Shown in pieces: positions 1 to 6,834 of a DNA stretch of 16,887 nucleotides (position 1 is its first letter; each line of letters starts with the position of its first letter). Origin of the DNA: Spirochaeta sp. UBA5339 (GTDB lineage Bacteria; Spirochaetota; Spirochaetia; DSM-2461); assembly GCA_002408085.1 (NCBI GenBank), contig DHQL01000005.1:1-16887 (forward strand), given 5' to 3'. A program made the translations under genes and the position numbers. The notes beneath the pieces were generated by a model, which was not told the origin of the DNA, did no database searches, and saw only the letters and a program-made list of their open reading frames with translations.

Positions 1-24
1 TCGAAAGATTGAGGGTTTTTTTTT
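1..24 (+). terminator. Possible 3' arm of a terminator from the upstream gene (cut by window edge)
   Basis: The window opens with TCGAAAGATTGAGGG followed directly by a run of nine T. This is what the right arm and U-tract of an intrinsic terminator would look like if the matching left arm (CCCTCAATCTT) lay just before base 1. The left arm is not in the window, so this is inference only. Confidence 0.3.
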
Positions 25-133
25 GTTATAAGTCCACTGCCGGTGATCTTTTTTATTTTTATGCTAAGGGTAAAACTGTAAAATTTTTGGGGTCGAGAGA
101 ACTGGACTTCGTGAGATTCTAACTTATGGGTGG

Positions 134-162
134 TGGACAGAGTGCTGCCCCGCATGTATTGT
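134..162 (+). promoter_or_regulatory. Sigma-70-like promoter for the exported-protein gene, probably giving a leaderless mRNA
   Basis: TGGACA (134-139, 5 of 6 to TTGACA), a 17-base spacer, then TATTGT (157-162, 4 of 6 to TATAAT). Only seven bases separate the -10 hexamer from the ATG at 170, which is about where transcription would begin. The upstream GTG at 161 falls inside the -10 box, which argues against it as the start codon. Confidence 0.45.
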
Positions 163-169
163 GAGTGAC

Positions 170-859
170 ATGAAAAATAAAAGAACGTTGATATTTATGT
201 TTCTCTTTCTTACTGCAGGATGGTCTGTTTTTGCAGTACCTGGTGCCGGTGAATTGGCTGAGGCTGTTCAGGGAGAGATCGACAAGCTGACTGCCGGTGA
301 AATCACAGGTATCAGTGATGAACTGCTGGATTCTGTTTATCTTAACTGGAAGGTTCTGGAGACGGAAATGAAGAGAATGCCCTTTGATGAGGGACTTCAG
401 TATATGCTGCCAATCTACACGAATCTGAATGTATTTCTCCAGAATGAGCCGGGTTTGACCAATGAGGTTCCTAGTATGAGGATTGTAAAAATGACCTCGA
501 TCATTGCAAACCTTTTTTCTGAAATCCTAAACTCTTCTAGAGAACTTTTGAGTACATTTGACCCGGAATCCTATGAATTCAGAAACAGAGAAGCAGGACT
601 CAGTCAGGCTCAGATTGGTGGTGGAAATATGGTTCTCGGCGGTTCTATTACCCTATTTACAGTTGAACTGCCCGATGACATCTATACAGAGTTAAAGAAG
701 AATCTTTGGAATTACGGGCCTTTGATCTATCATGGAATTGATGCTGATTTTAAAACGCAGATAATGGTTTTTTACAACTCTACAGTTGAGCCTGCAGTTC
801 TTGCAGAACAGAAGGGTTCGTACGACGAATTTATCAGCCTGTTAAATCAGGAGAAGTAG
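170..859 (+). CDS. Exported protein of unknown function
   Basis: A 229-residue protein that I do not recognise. The first 22 residues form a typical signal peptide: basic MKNKR, a hydrophobic core, then SVFA followed by VPGAG, so cleavage is likely after VFA. There is no lipobox cysteine, so it should be periplasmic or secreted. The mature part is mainly hydrophilic and looks mostly helical, with a Gly-rich patch near residues 148-156 (GGGNMVLGG). No catalytic motif or repeat is visible. I chose ATG 170 over GTG 161 because neither has a clear ribosome binding site and 161 overlaps the predicted -10 box. The gene appears more AT-rich than most of the window. It is monocistronic, with a hairpin and T-run about 30 bases downstream. 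Confidence 0.6.
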   Translation: MKNKRTLIFMFLFLTAGWSVFAVPGAGELAEAVQGEIDKLTAGEITGISDELLDSVYLNWKVLETEMKRMPFDEGLQYMLPIYTNLNVFLQNEPGLTNEVPSMRIVKMTSIIANLFSEILNSSRELLSTFDPESYEFRNREAGLSQAQIGGGNMVLGGSITLFTVELPDDIYTELKKNLWNYGPLIYHGIDADFKTQIMVFYNSTVEPAVLAEQKGSYDEFISLLNQEK

Positions 860-890
860 TCAGACAATGCGTATAGGTATGTAGAGGCTG

Positions 891-916
891 GCCGCAATGC
901 TATGCTGCCGGCTTTT
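891..916 (+). terminator. Probable intrinsic terminator after the exported-protein gene
   Basis: GCCGCA and TGCCGGC pair with one bulged base around a nine-base loop, followed by TTTT (913-916). The position 32 bases after the stop codon fits termination of the gene ending at 859. The T-run is short, so efficiency is uncertain. Confidence 0.4.
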
Positions 917-1046
917 GCATTCTGCGTGTCAGGGACCGGACGGGCCGCGCAGCGGGTCTGGAAGGCCGTATTACGTCTGGAAGACGGAACCCCTGGAGGG
1001 CTCGCCCCGGAGCCGAGGCTTCCCAGAGGTGCAGGGAGACGCCCGA
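917..1046. other. GC-rich, hairpin-rich non-coding spacer
   Basis: This stretch lies between two convergent genes and is clearly more GC-rich than either side. It can form several short hairpins, for example CGTCT (974-978) with AGACG (982-986), and GGCTC (999-1003) with GAGCC (1010-1014). It has no convincing coding potential on either strand, although it sits partly within open frames. It matches none of the standard small RNAs (tmRNA, SRP RNA, RNase P, 6S) that I can recall. It could be a dispersed repeat, a terminator cluster for the minus-strand gene, or an unknown RNA. Confidence 0.35.
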
Positions 1047-1613
1047 CTAATTAAATTCCTGATACTTGTGAGACAGTTCTATCCGGCTGTGACAATCTGT
1101 TTTGGAGTAGATGCTCAAAACATGATTCTTGGCTGTGCCCTGGGAGATAAAGAGCTTGGCGCTGATCTCCTTGACCTTGAGACCCTTCAGAAGAAGGTAG
1201 AAGACCTCTTCCTCCCTGGCGGACAGGGCGTATTGTTTGACAAAGTCGCTCTCCTGCTGTTTCTTTACATCTATGAGAGTCTTTTCACTGTCGTCCTCTT
1301 CTTCCTCGGGTTCTCCGGTCTCGAAGGTGAACTCCATGGCGCCTATCCGGATTATGTCCGAGCTTCGAAGGATCTCCTCTTCTTCAATTTTAACTCCGTT
1401 TATATAACAGCCGTTACGGCTTCCCAGGTCCTTCAGGTAGACATCATCCCCGAAGAGTCTGATGACAGCGTGTTTTCGTGAGACAGAAGGAGCTTGTAGA
1501 ATCAGTGAGCACTCCTTGCTGCGGCCTATAAGTGTTTCCGGTTTATCCAGGGGGATGATCAGAGGGTTATTGCCCTTTGTCTTGCCCTGCAGAAAATATT
1601 TTTTATCGGACAT
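1047..1613 (-). CDS. FHA domain - LuxR-type HTH transcriptional regulator
   Basis: A 188-residue cytoplasmic protein. An FHA domain spans about residues 25-96, with the expected Gly-Arg (30-31), Ser-x-x-His (45-48) and Ser-Arg-Asn-Gly (65-68) signatures of phosphothreonine binding. A very acidic linker (98-110) follows. A LuxR/GerE helix-turn-helix spans about 129-185 (ALSAREEEVFYLLLKG, then KEISAKLFISQGTAKNH). There is no receiver domain, so the likely input is a Ser/Thr-phosphorylated partner or the protein's own phosphorylation, and the output is DNA binding. An in-frame ATG exists 17 codons earlier (1664), but the start at 1613 fits the family N-terminus and a TATAAA box seven bases upstream. 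The DNA target is unknown; the divergent gene at 1808 is an obvious candidate. Confidence 0.85.
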   Translation of the reverse strand: MSDKKYFLQGKTKGNNPLIIPLDKPETLIGRSKECSLILQAPSVSRKHAVIRLFGDDVYLKDLGSRNGCYINGVKIEEEEILRSSDIIRIGAMEFTFETGEPEEEEDDSEKTLIDVKKQQESDFVKQYALSAREEEVFYLLLKGLKVKEISAKLFISQGTAKNHVLSIYSKTDCHSRIELSHKYQEFN

Positions 1614-1620
1614 ATTCTCA

Positions 1621-1649
1621 TTTATACACCAATTTATGATTTTTTTCAG
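1621..1649 (-). promoter_or_regulatory. Possible promoter of the FHA-LuxR gene, leaderless geometry
   Basis: On the minus strand, CTGAAA (plus 1644-1649, 4 of 6), a 17-base spacer and TATAAA (plus 1621-1626, 5 of 6). Seven bases (with a weak GAG) separate it from the ATG at 1613. Confidence 0.4.
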
Positions 1650-1684
1650 CCATGAACAGACCAAATGGCATATACCGTTTTTTT

Positions 1685-1712
1685 TTGACAGGCATCATAT
1701 TACTTGTATAAC
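1685..1712 (+). promoter_or_regulatory. Strong sigma-70-type promoter for the gene at 1808
   Basis: A perfect TTGACA (1685-1690), a 16-base spacer and TATAAC (1707-1712, 5 of 6). Transcription should start near 1719, leaving a leader of roughly 90 bases before the ATG at 1808. This is the best consensus promoter in the window. Confidence 0.65.
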
Positions 1713-1801
1713 CCCCGCAGGATATGGCGGAGCATCCCTTACCCATCGGGGTGGGAGGCTCCGTCTGCCGGCAGAAGCTGCGGGTAAGATTAAACTGGAG
1801 G
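1713..1801 (+). promoter_or_regulatory. Structured 5' leader, possible cis-acting RNA
   Basis: CCCGCAG (1714-1720) pairs perfectly with CTGCGGG (1778-1784) and closes a domain. Inside it, GGAGC (1729-1733) pairs with GCTCC (1758-1762), CCC (1736-1738) with GGG (1753-1755), and ACCC (1741-1744) with GGGT (1749-1752) around an ATCG loop. A self-complementary CTGCCGGCAG (1765-1774) lies between the arm and the closing stem. The SD GGAGG (1797-1801) sits 13 bases after the fold. It matches no riboswitch consensus I can recall. If transcription starts near 1719, only part of the first closing arm would be in the RNA, so the exact start matters. Confidence 0.45.
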
Positions 1802-1807
1802 TTTAGT

Positions 1808-2341
1808 ATGAATACAATAGTACAGACAGTTCCCGAAACTGTTGCTGATCACTTAAGAGATGTGGCCGTAAAATTCGGTCTGGAAGATAAACAGGAAAGC
1901 TATGCAGCCCTGGAGAAGAGCTGGGTGGAAAAGATGGAGGTCTTTGAGCAGGAGATGATCGACCGCGGTATGGATGAGGTCGGAGTTTTCAAGCCCGAGG
2001 ACGAACGTGCGGCCCTGCTGCTGACCTATTCAGGTTCCCTTATATCCATGAGCCCTCTTGAGGGCGGAAGCCGTGAGATCCGCTACACAAGCATCGGTCT
2101 CAGAAAGGATGTTCCCGAGAGCATGAATCTGGATCATCAGGAGATTGAAGGATGCGCCGAAGTGGGACAGCCTCTGGTTTTTACCGAAGGCCCTATGAAA
2201 AAGACATCCCCCCTCTACAGAATTGTAGTACCTCCTCTTAGTCTGGATATTGAGGAACAGACCTGTATGGTAGAGGATGCGGTTACTGTTATTACAGAGA
2301 AGTTTGCCGATATGAACCAGAAACTTCTGGAAGATATCTGA
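1808..2341 (+). CDS. Small acidic cytoplasmic protein of unknown function
   Basis: A 177-residue protein that I do not recognise. It has no signal peptide or membrane segment. The first 60 residues are charged and helical (LEKSWVEKMEVFEQEM region). The middle (about 75-140) looks like a mixed alpha/beta fold with hydrophobic strands such as AALLLTYSGSLISMSP and YRIVVPPLSL, and the C-terminus is again helical. The frame stays open upstream to 1724, but the start at 1808 is set by GGAGG at 1797-1801 six bases before the ATG. It is expressed from its own strong promoter and folded leader and lies divergently from the FHA-LuxR gene. It converges with the diguanylate cyclase gene, with only ten bases between the two stop codons. 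Confidence 0.75.
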   Translation: MNTIVQTVPETVADHLRDVAVKFGLEDKQESYAALEKSWVEKMEVFEQEMIDRGMDEVGVFKPEDERAALLLTYSGSLISMSPLEGGSREIRYTSIGLRKDVPESMNLDHQEIEGCAEVGQPLVFTEGPMKKTSPLYRIVVPPLSLDIEEQTCMVEDAVTVITEKFADMNQKLLEDI

Positions 2342-2351
2342 TGAAATCAGA

Positions 2352-4160
2352 TCAGGCCGGGGATGACTTCTTCCAGATGATTCCTCTATTTCTACCGTCT
2401 TCCTTGGCCTGATAAAGTGCTGTATCCGCACGTTCAACAATCATTTCAGGTGTTTCTTTCGGATCCTTGATAGATGATATTCCAAAGCTCATAGAGAGAA
2501 AGAACCTGTTTCCCCCCGTTTCTATCGGGGTTTTCCCGATTTTCATTCTAAGATTTTCCGCATGTACAAAGGCATTCTCTTCACTGGTTTCAGGCATAAG
2601 CAGGAGGAATTCCTCTCCTCCCCAGCGAAAACAGAAGTCCGTTCTTCTGCTGATCTCTCTGATGGAGATCCCCATGATCTGCAGGGCATAGTCCCCTGAT
2701 GTATGGCCGTATGAGTCGTTTATCTTTTTAAAGAAATCGAGGTCAATCATAACTACTGAGAAGGGCAGCTTGGATCTTTTGAAGCGGTGAATTTCCCGTT
2801 CGAAAATTTCCCGGCTGCTGTTTCTGTTATAAAGACCTGTCAGAGAGTCGATTCTGGCCAGTACTGAGAGTTTGTTTTTCTCATGCTCCAGTTCTCGGGT
2901 TCTCTGGTCTACCTTGTTTTCCAGTTCACTCCTTAGAATATCCAGTTCTTTGTAGGCTCTGCTGCTCCGTTCCGCGTTGAGGAAAGAGTGGAGGATCATA
3001 AAGATAAGAAGCCCCACATTGAGCACATAGGCAGTATTAATAATATGAAGGTCATAGAGGATATCATTCAGACCGCAGGCGATGGCAAGAATCGTTGCCG
3101 TTAAGAGCCATATGGAACCTGTTTTTTTCTGGATTACTGTTAGAAGGGTCAGGTAGAGAAAGTAGAAGAGATTTATAAAGATAATCCACATATAGAAGGA
3201 GAAGATCTTCTGGGCCGGAATAAGGTCTCCAAAGAGAATTACCGATGAGAAGAAGAACGCCAGAATAAAGTTGGCGTATAGGCTGAATCTGCAGCCGATT
3301 CCGGGAAAGGAGTGGTGCAGGTACTTCTGATAGAAGGGAATCATAAACGCTACGGCAACCGTGGAGATTCTGATAAGTAGCAGCTGATTTTCATCCGCAA
3401 GAAGCCGCATCAGGATATGTTCTCCGGTGATAAGTGACTTGATAATAACCAGGATTATGGTCAGGCTCAGCCAGAGGTGAGTCCTTTTTTCCCTCTGCAG
3501 CAGAAAGAGGAATAGATGGTAGAGGGCCATAAAGCTGAGAGCGCCGATAACTAAGGCCAGGCTCAGAATGTGGAGAATCCGGTAGTTCTGCATTGTTTCG
3601 GTCCTGCCGAAGCGCACAGACTCCCAGATGCCTCCGTTTTTCATGCTGAAATTGGATATGTGGATGATCAGCTCGGCATTGCTGCTGTCTGCCCTGAAGG
3701 ATACAACAGAGGGAACCAGATCAGGAATCTCAGACTCCTGTGAGGTCCCTGGAAAACCGTCTGATTCAAGGAGTCTGCCGTCAATATAGTAACTGGCGGC
3801 TGACACTTTCTCGTAGATGTAGAAGGCATAATGAAAACCTGGGGTTAGTCCGCTGATTCTCAGGCGGTAGCTTCCATAGCCCCTGTGCGGGGGATTGCCG
3901 GTCCATGGATCAGGGATTGAGGAGTAGGAAGGAGTATTCGGAAGATCTGATCCATCGGGGTTCAGGAAAACAGCAGGATAGAACTCCCACTCGCCGTCAA
4001 GTGTTGTAATTCTTCCCTCTTTCAGTTCTCCGATATCGGCATGTCCCTGATGGACAATGATGTCCTGATTTACTATATGGGTACATCCGGTCAGCGGAAT
4101 CATCAACAGAAGCATCATAAAGAGAAATGAGAGGCATCGGGTGTATCGGGAGTGTTCCAT
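2352..4160 (-). CDS. 7TM-DISM diguanylate cyclase (GGDEF), membrane sensor
   Basis: A 602-residue sensor enzyme that would make cyclic di-GMP from two GTP. An N-terminal hydrophobic segment ends in LTGC (residues 23-26), which resembles a lipobox. An extracytoplasmic beta-rich domain follows (about 30-190, with the LDGEWEFYPAVFLNP signature of 7TMR-DISM sensors, usually thought to bind carbohydrate-like ligands). Seven membrane helices span about 193-395. A coiled coil (about 397-432) leads into the GGDEF domain (about 435-598). The active-site motif is GGEEF (514-518) with metal-binding Asp in MIDLDFFKKIND (471-482), so catalysis should be intact. RRTD (505-508), five residues before GGEEF, matches the RxxD inhibitory site, suggesting product feedback. 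The start has no clear SD (an AGGAT lies too far upstream). No partner phosphodiesterase is seen nearby. Confidence 0.9.
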   Translation of the reverse strand: MEHSRYTRCLSFLFMMLLLMIPLTGCTHIVNQDIIVHQGHADIGELKEGRITTLDGEWEFYPAVFLNPDGSDLPNTPSYSSIPDPWTGNPPHRGYGSYRLRISGLTPGFHYAFYIYEKVSAASYYIDGRLLESDGFPGTSQESEIPDLVPSVVSFRADSSNAELIIHISNFSMKNGGIWESVRFGRTETMQNYRILHILSLALVIGALSFMALYHLFLFLLQREKRTHLWLSLTIILVIIKSLITGEHILMRLLADENQLLLIRISTVAVAFMIPFYQKYLHHSFPGIGCRFSLYANFILAFFFSSVILFGDLIPAQKIFSFYMWIIFINLFYFLYLTLLTVIQKKTGSIWLLTATILAIACGLNDILYDLHIINTAYVLNVGLLIFMILHSFLNAERSSRAYKELDILRSELENKVDQRTRELEHEKNKLSVLARIDSLTGLYNRNSSREIFEREIHRFKRSKLPFSVVMIDLDFFKKINDSYGHTSGDYALQIMGISIREISRRTDFCFRWGGEEFLLLMPETSEENAFVHAENLRMKIGKTPIETGGNRFFLSMSFGISSIKDPKETPEMIVERADTALYQAKEDGRNRGIIWKKSSPA

Positions 4161-4192
4161 TTTTTAAGTTTATTAAATCCTTATTTACTCTA

Positions 4193-4221
4193 TTGTCTGT
4201 TTGATACGGATCTGATATTTT
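4193..4221 (+). promoter_or_regulatory. Possible promoter of the EamA transporter gene, leaderless geometry
   Basis: TTGTCT (4193-4198, 4 of 6), exactly 17 bases, then TATTTT (4216-4221, 4 of 6). Six pyrimidine-rich bases (TCCTCC) separate the hexamer from ATG 4228. There is no purine-rich SD in front of this gene. Confidence 0.4.
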
Positions 4222-4227
4222 TCCTCC

Positions 4228-5112
4228 ATGAATCAAACCCGAAAAGCAGAATTCTTTTTGATCCTTATGACCCTGATCTGGGGTGGGACATTTGTCTCCA
4301 TCAAAGTAGCTCTTGATTATATATCACCGCTGCTTTTGATGGCGTTCCGCTTCTCATCAGCCTTTATTTTCTTCCTTATTCTCAATCCGGTCAAGGTTTC
4401 TTTGGTAAACAAAGGGTTACTAATGCGGGGTTTGGCCCTGGGAGTCCTGATGTTTCTGGGTTACGGCCTCCAGACTGTGGGACTTAACTATACAACTGCC
4501 TCCCGTTCAGGATTTATCACCTATTTCTACGCTCTGCTGGTTCCGGTTTTTCAGTTTCTGATTCTAAGAAAAAAACCACTGGTCATGAATCTGCTTGGTT
4601 TGGCCCTTGCCTTCAGCGGTCTGACCCTTATTACAGGGGGGCTTGATTCGGCCAGTATGAACAGGGGCGATATGCTGACCCTCCTCAGTGCTGCATCCTA
4701 CGGCATCTATGTGGTCCTGCTGAATCTCTGGTCAAATGACAGGGATGCGGGGCCTCTGACAGCCTTTCAGCTTCTAGTAACGGCGGCTATCTCCTTTGCG
4801 GTCTCTCCCATTCTGGAAGAACCCTTTCTCCATCACTCCTTTGCCCTCTGGGGCAATGTGCTGTTTCTGAGTCTTCTGGGATCTGTCGTAGCCGTTTATG
4901 TGATGACCCGCTTTCAGACCTATGTGACTCCCACCAGAGCGGCGATCCTCTACTCCATGGAACCTGTTTTTTCGGTTATCCTGGCGATTTTTATACTGAG
5001 GGAGCACTTCTCCCTGCTCCAGCTGGGAGGTGCTCTTCTCATTATTGCCGGAGTTCTATTATCTGAAATTTTCCAGATAAAGAAAACCGAGACCATCCGG
5101 GAAATTTCCTGA
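4228..5112 (+). CDS. EamA/DMT-family transporter
   Basis: A 294-residue inner-membrane protein with about ten hydrophobic helices in two homologous halves. This is the standard size and layout of the drug/metabolite transporter superfamily (EamA, RhaT/YdcZ-like exporters). The first half begins with LILMTLIWGGTFVSIKVALDYISPLLLMAFRF, a textbook EamA opening (Trp-Gly-Gly-Thr-Phe, then Pro and Arg-Phe). The second half starts near residue 150 and contains SVVAVYVMTRFQ and TRAAILYSMEPVFSVILA (Glu-Pro-Val in the penultimate helix region), again typical. The substrate cannot be predicted. The start codon has no SD and is discussed under the leaderless finding. It is divergent from the diguanylate cyclase, with 67 bases between them. 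No terminator is obvious in 5113-5247. Confidence 0.9.
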   Translation: MNQTRKAEFFLILMTLIWGGTFVSIKVALDYISPLLLMAFRFSSAFIFFLILNPVKVSLVNKGLLMRGLALGVLMFLGYGLQTVGLNYTTASRSGFITYFYALLVPVFQFLILRKKPLVMNLLGLALAFSGLTLITGGLDSASMNRGDMLTLLSAASYGIYVVLLNLWSNDRDAGPLTAFQLLVTAAISFAVSPILEEPFLHHSFALWGNVLFLSLLGSVVAVYVMTRFQTYVTPTRAAILYSMEPVFSVILAIFILREHFSLLQLGGALLIIAGVLLSEIFQIKKTETIREIS

Positions 5113-5247
5113 TACAAGCAGTTGCGGTGATTTAATGGCTTCTGGAGTTCACCGGGCAACTGGGTTTCCCGGGAGACTGGAGTTTTTGGTGAGACGGGAC
5201 GGAAACCGGGGCTTATTCACTCTCTTCATTATGCCGATAAATGAAGT

Positions 5248-6834
5248 GTGGAAACTTCTGATTTCGGCATCTATCATATAAAAGCTCAGGAACACCCCCT
5301 TTTCGGGGGGCTCACCACCGAGGAAAAAACTCGTTTGAGAGAGTACTATATTCTCCATGAGTACCTTCAGGGTGAAACCGTTGTCTTTGAGGGCGACAGT
5401 CTGGATAGTCTTTTCATTGTCCTTGAGGGAAGAGTCCTGCAGTCCGAAGGCGGTATGAAGAGTTATTTTGCCGGGGACTTCTGGGGACTTGAAACACTGA
5501 ATACTCCCCTTCCGGTAACGGCACCCTATCAGGCCTGTGAAGATACATTGATCCTCCGTCTGCGCTCGGGCAGCTTTCACAGTTTTCTTCAGAGTGACCC
5601 TCATCTTATTAATAGATTTAAACCCGGAAAAGACAGGGAAGGCCGTCTTGTATCCGGCTTTCCCGAGGCCCTGTGGAAGTCATTAAAGAAGGGACCGGGA
5701 CGGAAAAAGGGGATGGTCTACTTTGAGGGGAGAACCAGCCGGAAGAGTTTCTCTTTGTTTATGATGCTGCCGGTACTGATGATTCTTTCCGGGATCTACG
5801 GTATCCAATATTCCTTCTGGTTTCATCTGCTCAGCATAGCTGGATTCGGGATGGCCGGGTGTGAGATATTTCTTCGGAACATGACTCTCTACAAGGTGAG
5901 CGGCAGCAGGGCGTCAAAGAAGTTCTTCAACTGGAGGAGCTTCCGTCTGGACCTTGAAGAGCTGCCTCTGGATCAGATAAAGAGTGTGCAGGTCAACAAG
6001 AAGGGGACCATCAGGCACCTGCTGAAGATCGGAGATCTGAGCATTCAGACCGCAGGGCGCGGTATCCTCTTCAAAAACATCGACAGCCCCGAAAAACTGC
6101 AGAAGAAACTGATGGAATTGAGCTCCCTGAAAGCGGGCGCCGCCGCCGGGGAACAGAGGGCCCGGTTCAGAGAGATACTGAAAAAGCACTTTTCAGGCAG
6201 CGGATTTTCCGCCCTTCAGGAGTACCGGGGGAAAAACAGCCGCCCTCAGGCAGCCGAGAAAGAGGGAAGCACCGTGTTCAGGAAATCCGGGGCGGTCCTC
6301 TTCTTTCAGGTCTTTATGCCCCTCTCTCTGACAGTTCTCTCAATATTCCCCTCCTTGATGATGAGAGGAAATCCGGTGCCTCTTCTGTCACTCGGACTGT
6401 GGCTTGTCAGGCTGGCTGCGGGTTTCCGTATCCTCTGGCTCTTTCTGGACTGGTGGAACGATATCTATAAGATTGAGCTTCCCTATATCTGGGATATTGA
6501 GCGGAAGCCCTTTGCCAGAAAGGCCCAGAAAATTCAGACAGACCTGTCGGGTATTCTGAATGTCAGGGTCGTGCAGAAGGGATTCTTCAGGATTCTTCTT
6601 AACTATGGAGATGTTCTGGTGGAGACTCCGGGAAACAGCGGTACTCTGGAATTCTATTCTGTTGCCAGACCCCGGCGTGTACAGACGGAGATTTTCAGAT
6701 TCCGGGAGCAGCTGCTTCGGGAGAAGGAAGAGAAGAGCCGGCAGGCATCATTGAAACAGTTCGGCGAGTTTGCGGAAATCATGAAACAGCTGCAGGAGAA
6801 CAGACCTGCCGGTGAAATAAGGACTCAACAGTGA
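5248..6834 (+). CDS. Membrane protein: cyclic-nucleotide-binding-like domain plus two PH-like domains
   Basis: A 528-residue protein. Residues about 15-125 form a cNMP-binding (CAP-family) beta-barrel fold: HPLFGGLTTEEKTRLREYY, then GETVVFEGDSLDSLFIVLEG. The phosphate-binding cassette (GDFWGLETLNTPLPVTAPYQA region, 76-97) lacks the usual Arg, so ligand binding is doubtful. Two hydrophobic helices (about 168-210) precede a PH-like domain (about 211-290). A second helical pair (about 347-400) precedes another PH-like domain (about 401-490). The second carries DWWNDIYKIE, WDIERKPF and LLNYGDVLVETPG, which resemble bacterial PH-domain membrane proteins I know from Chloroflexi and others. A charged C-terminal tail follows. 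The start is GTG 5248, since an in-frame stop lies two codons upstream; its SD is weak. The stop overlaps the next gene as GTGA, so the two are probably translated together. Confidence 0.75.
   Translation: METSDFGIYHIKAQEHPLFGGLTTEEKTRLREYYILHEYLQGETVVFEGDSLDSLFIVLEGRVLQSEGGMKSYFAGDFWGLETLNTPLPVTAPYQACEDTLILRLRSGSFHSFLQSDPHLINRFKPGKDREGRLVSGFPEALWKSLKKGPGRKKGMVYFEGRTSRKSFSLFMMLPVLMILSGIYGIQYSFWFHLLSIAGFGMAGCEIFLRNMTLYKVSGSRASKKFFNWRSFRLDLEELPLDQIKSVQVNKKGTIRHLLKIGDLSIQTAGRGILFKNIDSPEKLQKKLMELSSLKAGAAAGEQRARFREILKKHFSGSGFSALQEYRGKNSRPQAAEKEGSTVFRKSGAVLFFQVFMPLSLTVLSIFPSLMMRGNPVPLLSLGLWLVRLAAGFRILWLFLDWWNDIYKIELPYIWDIERKPFARKAQKIQTDLSGILNVRVVQKGFFRILLNYGDVLVETPGNSGTLEFYSVARPRRVQTEIFRFREQLLREKEEKSRQASLKQFGEFAEIMKQLQENRPAGEIRTQQ

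Noticed and set aside
917..1046. Integron attC-like site
   Set aside because: The region is hairpin-rich, but I found no paired RYYYAAC/GTTRRRY core sites and no integrase or cassette genes.
897..1481. Plus-strand open frame through the GC-rich spacer into the FHA-LuxR gene
   Set aside because: Most of it is antisense to a well-supported FHA-LuxR gene, there is no SD, and the protein resembles nothing.
1713..1801. Known riboswitch (TPP, cyclic di-GMP, fluoride, cobalamin)
   Set aside because: None of the conserved core sequences I know for these classes is present.
5113..5247. Intrinsic terminator or small gene between the EamA transporter and the cNMP-like gene
   Set aside because: CCGGG/CCCGG can pair, but no T-run follows directly, and the short frame at 5231 has no SD.
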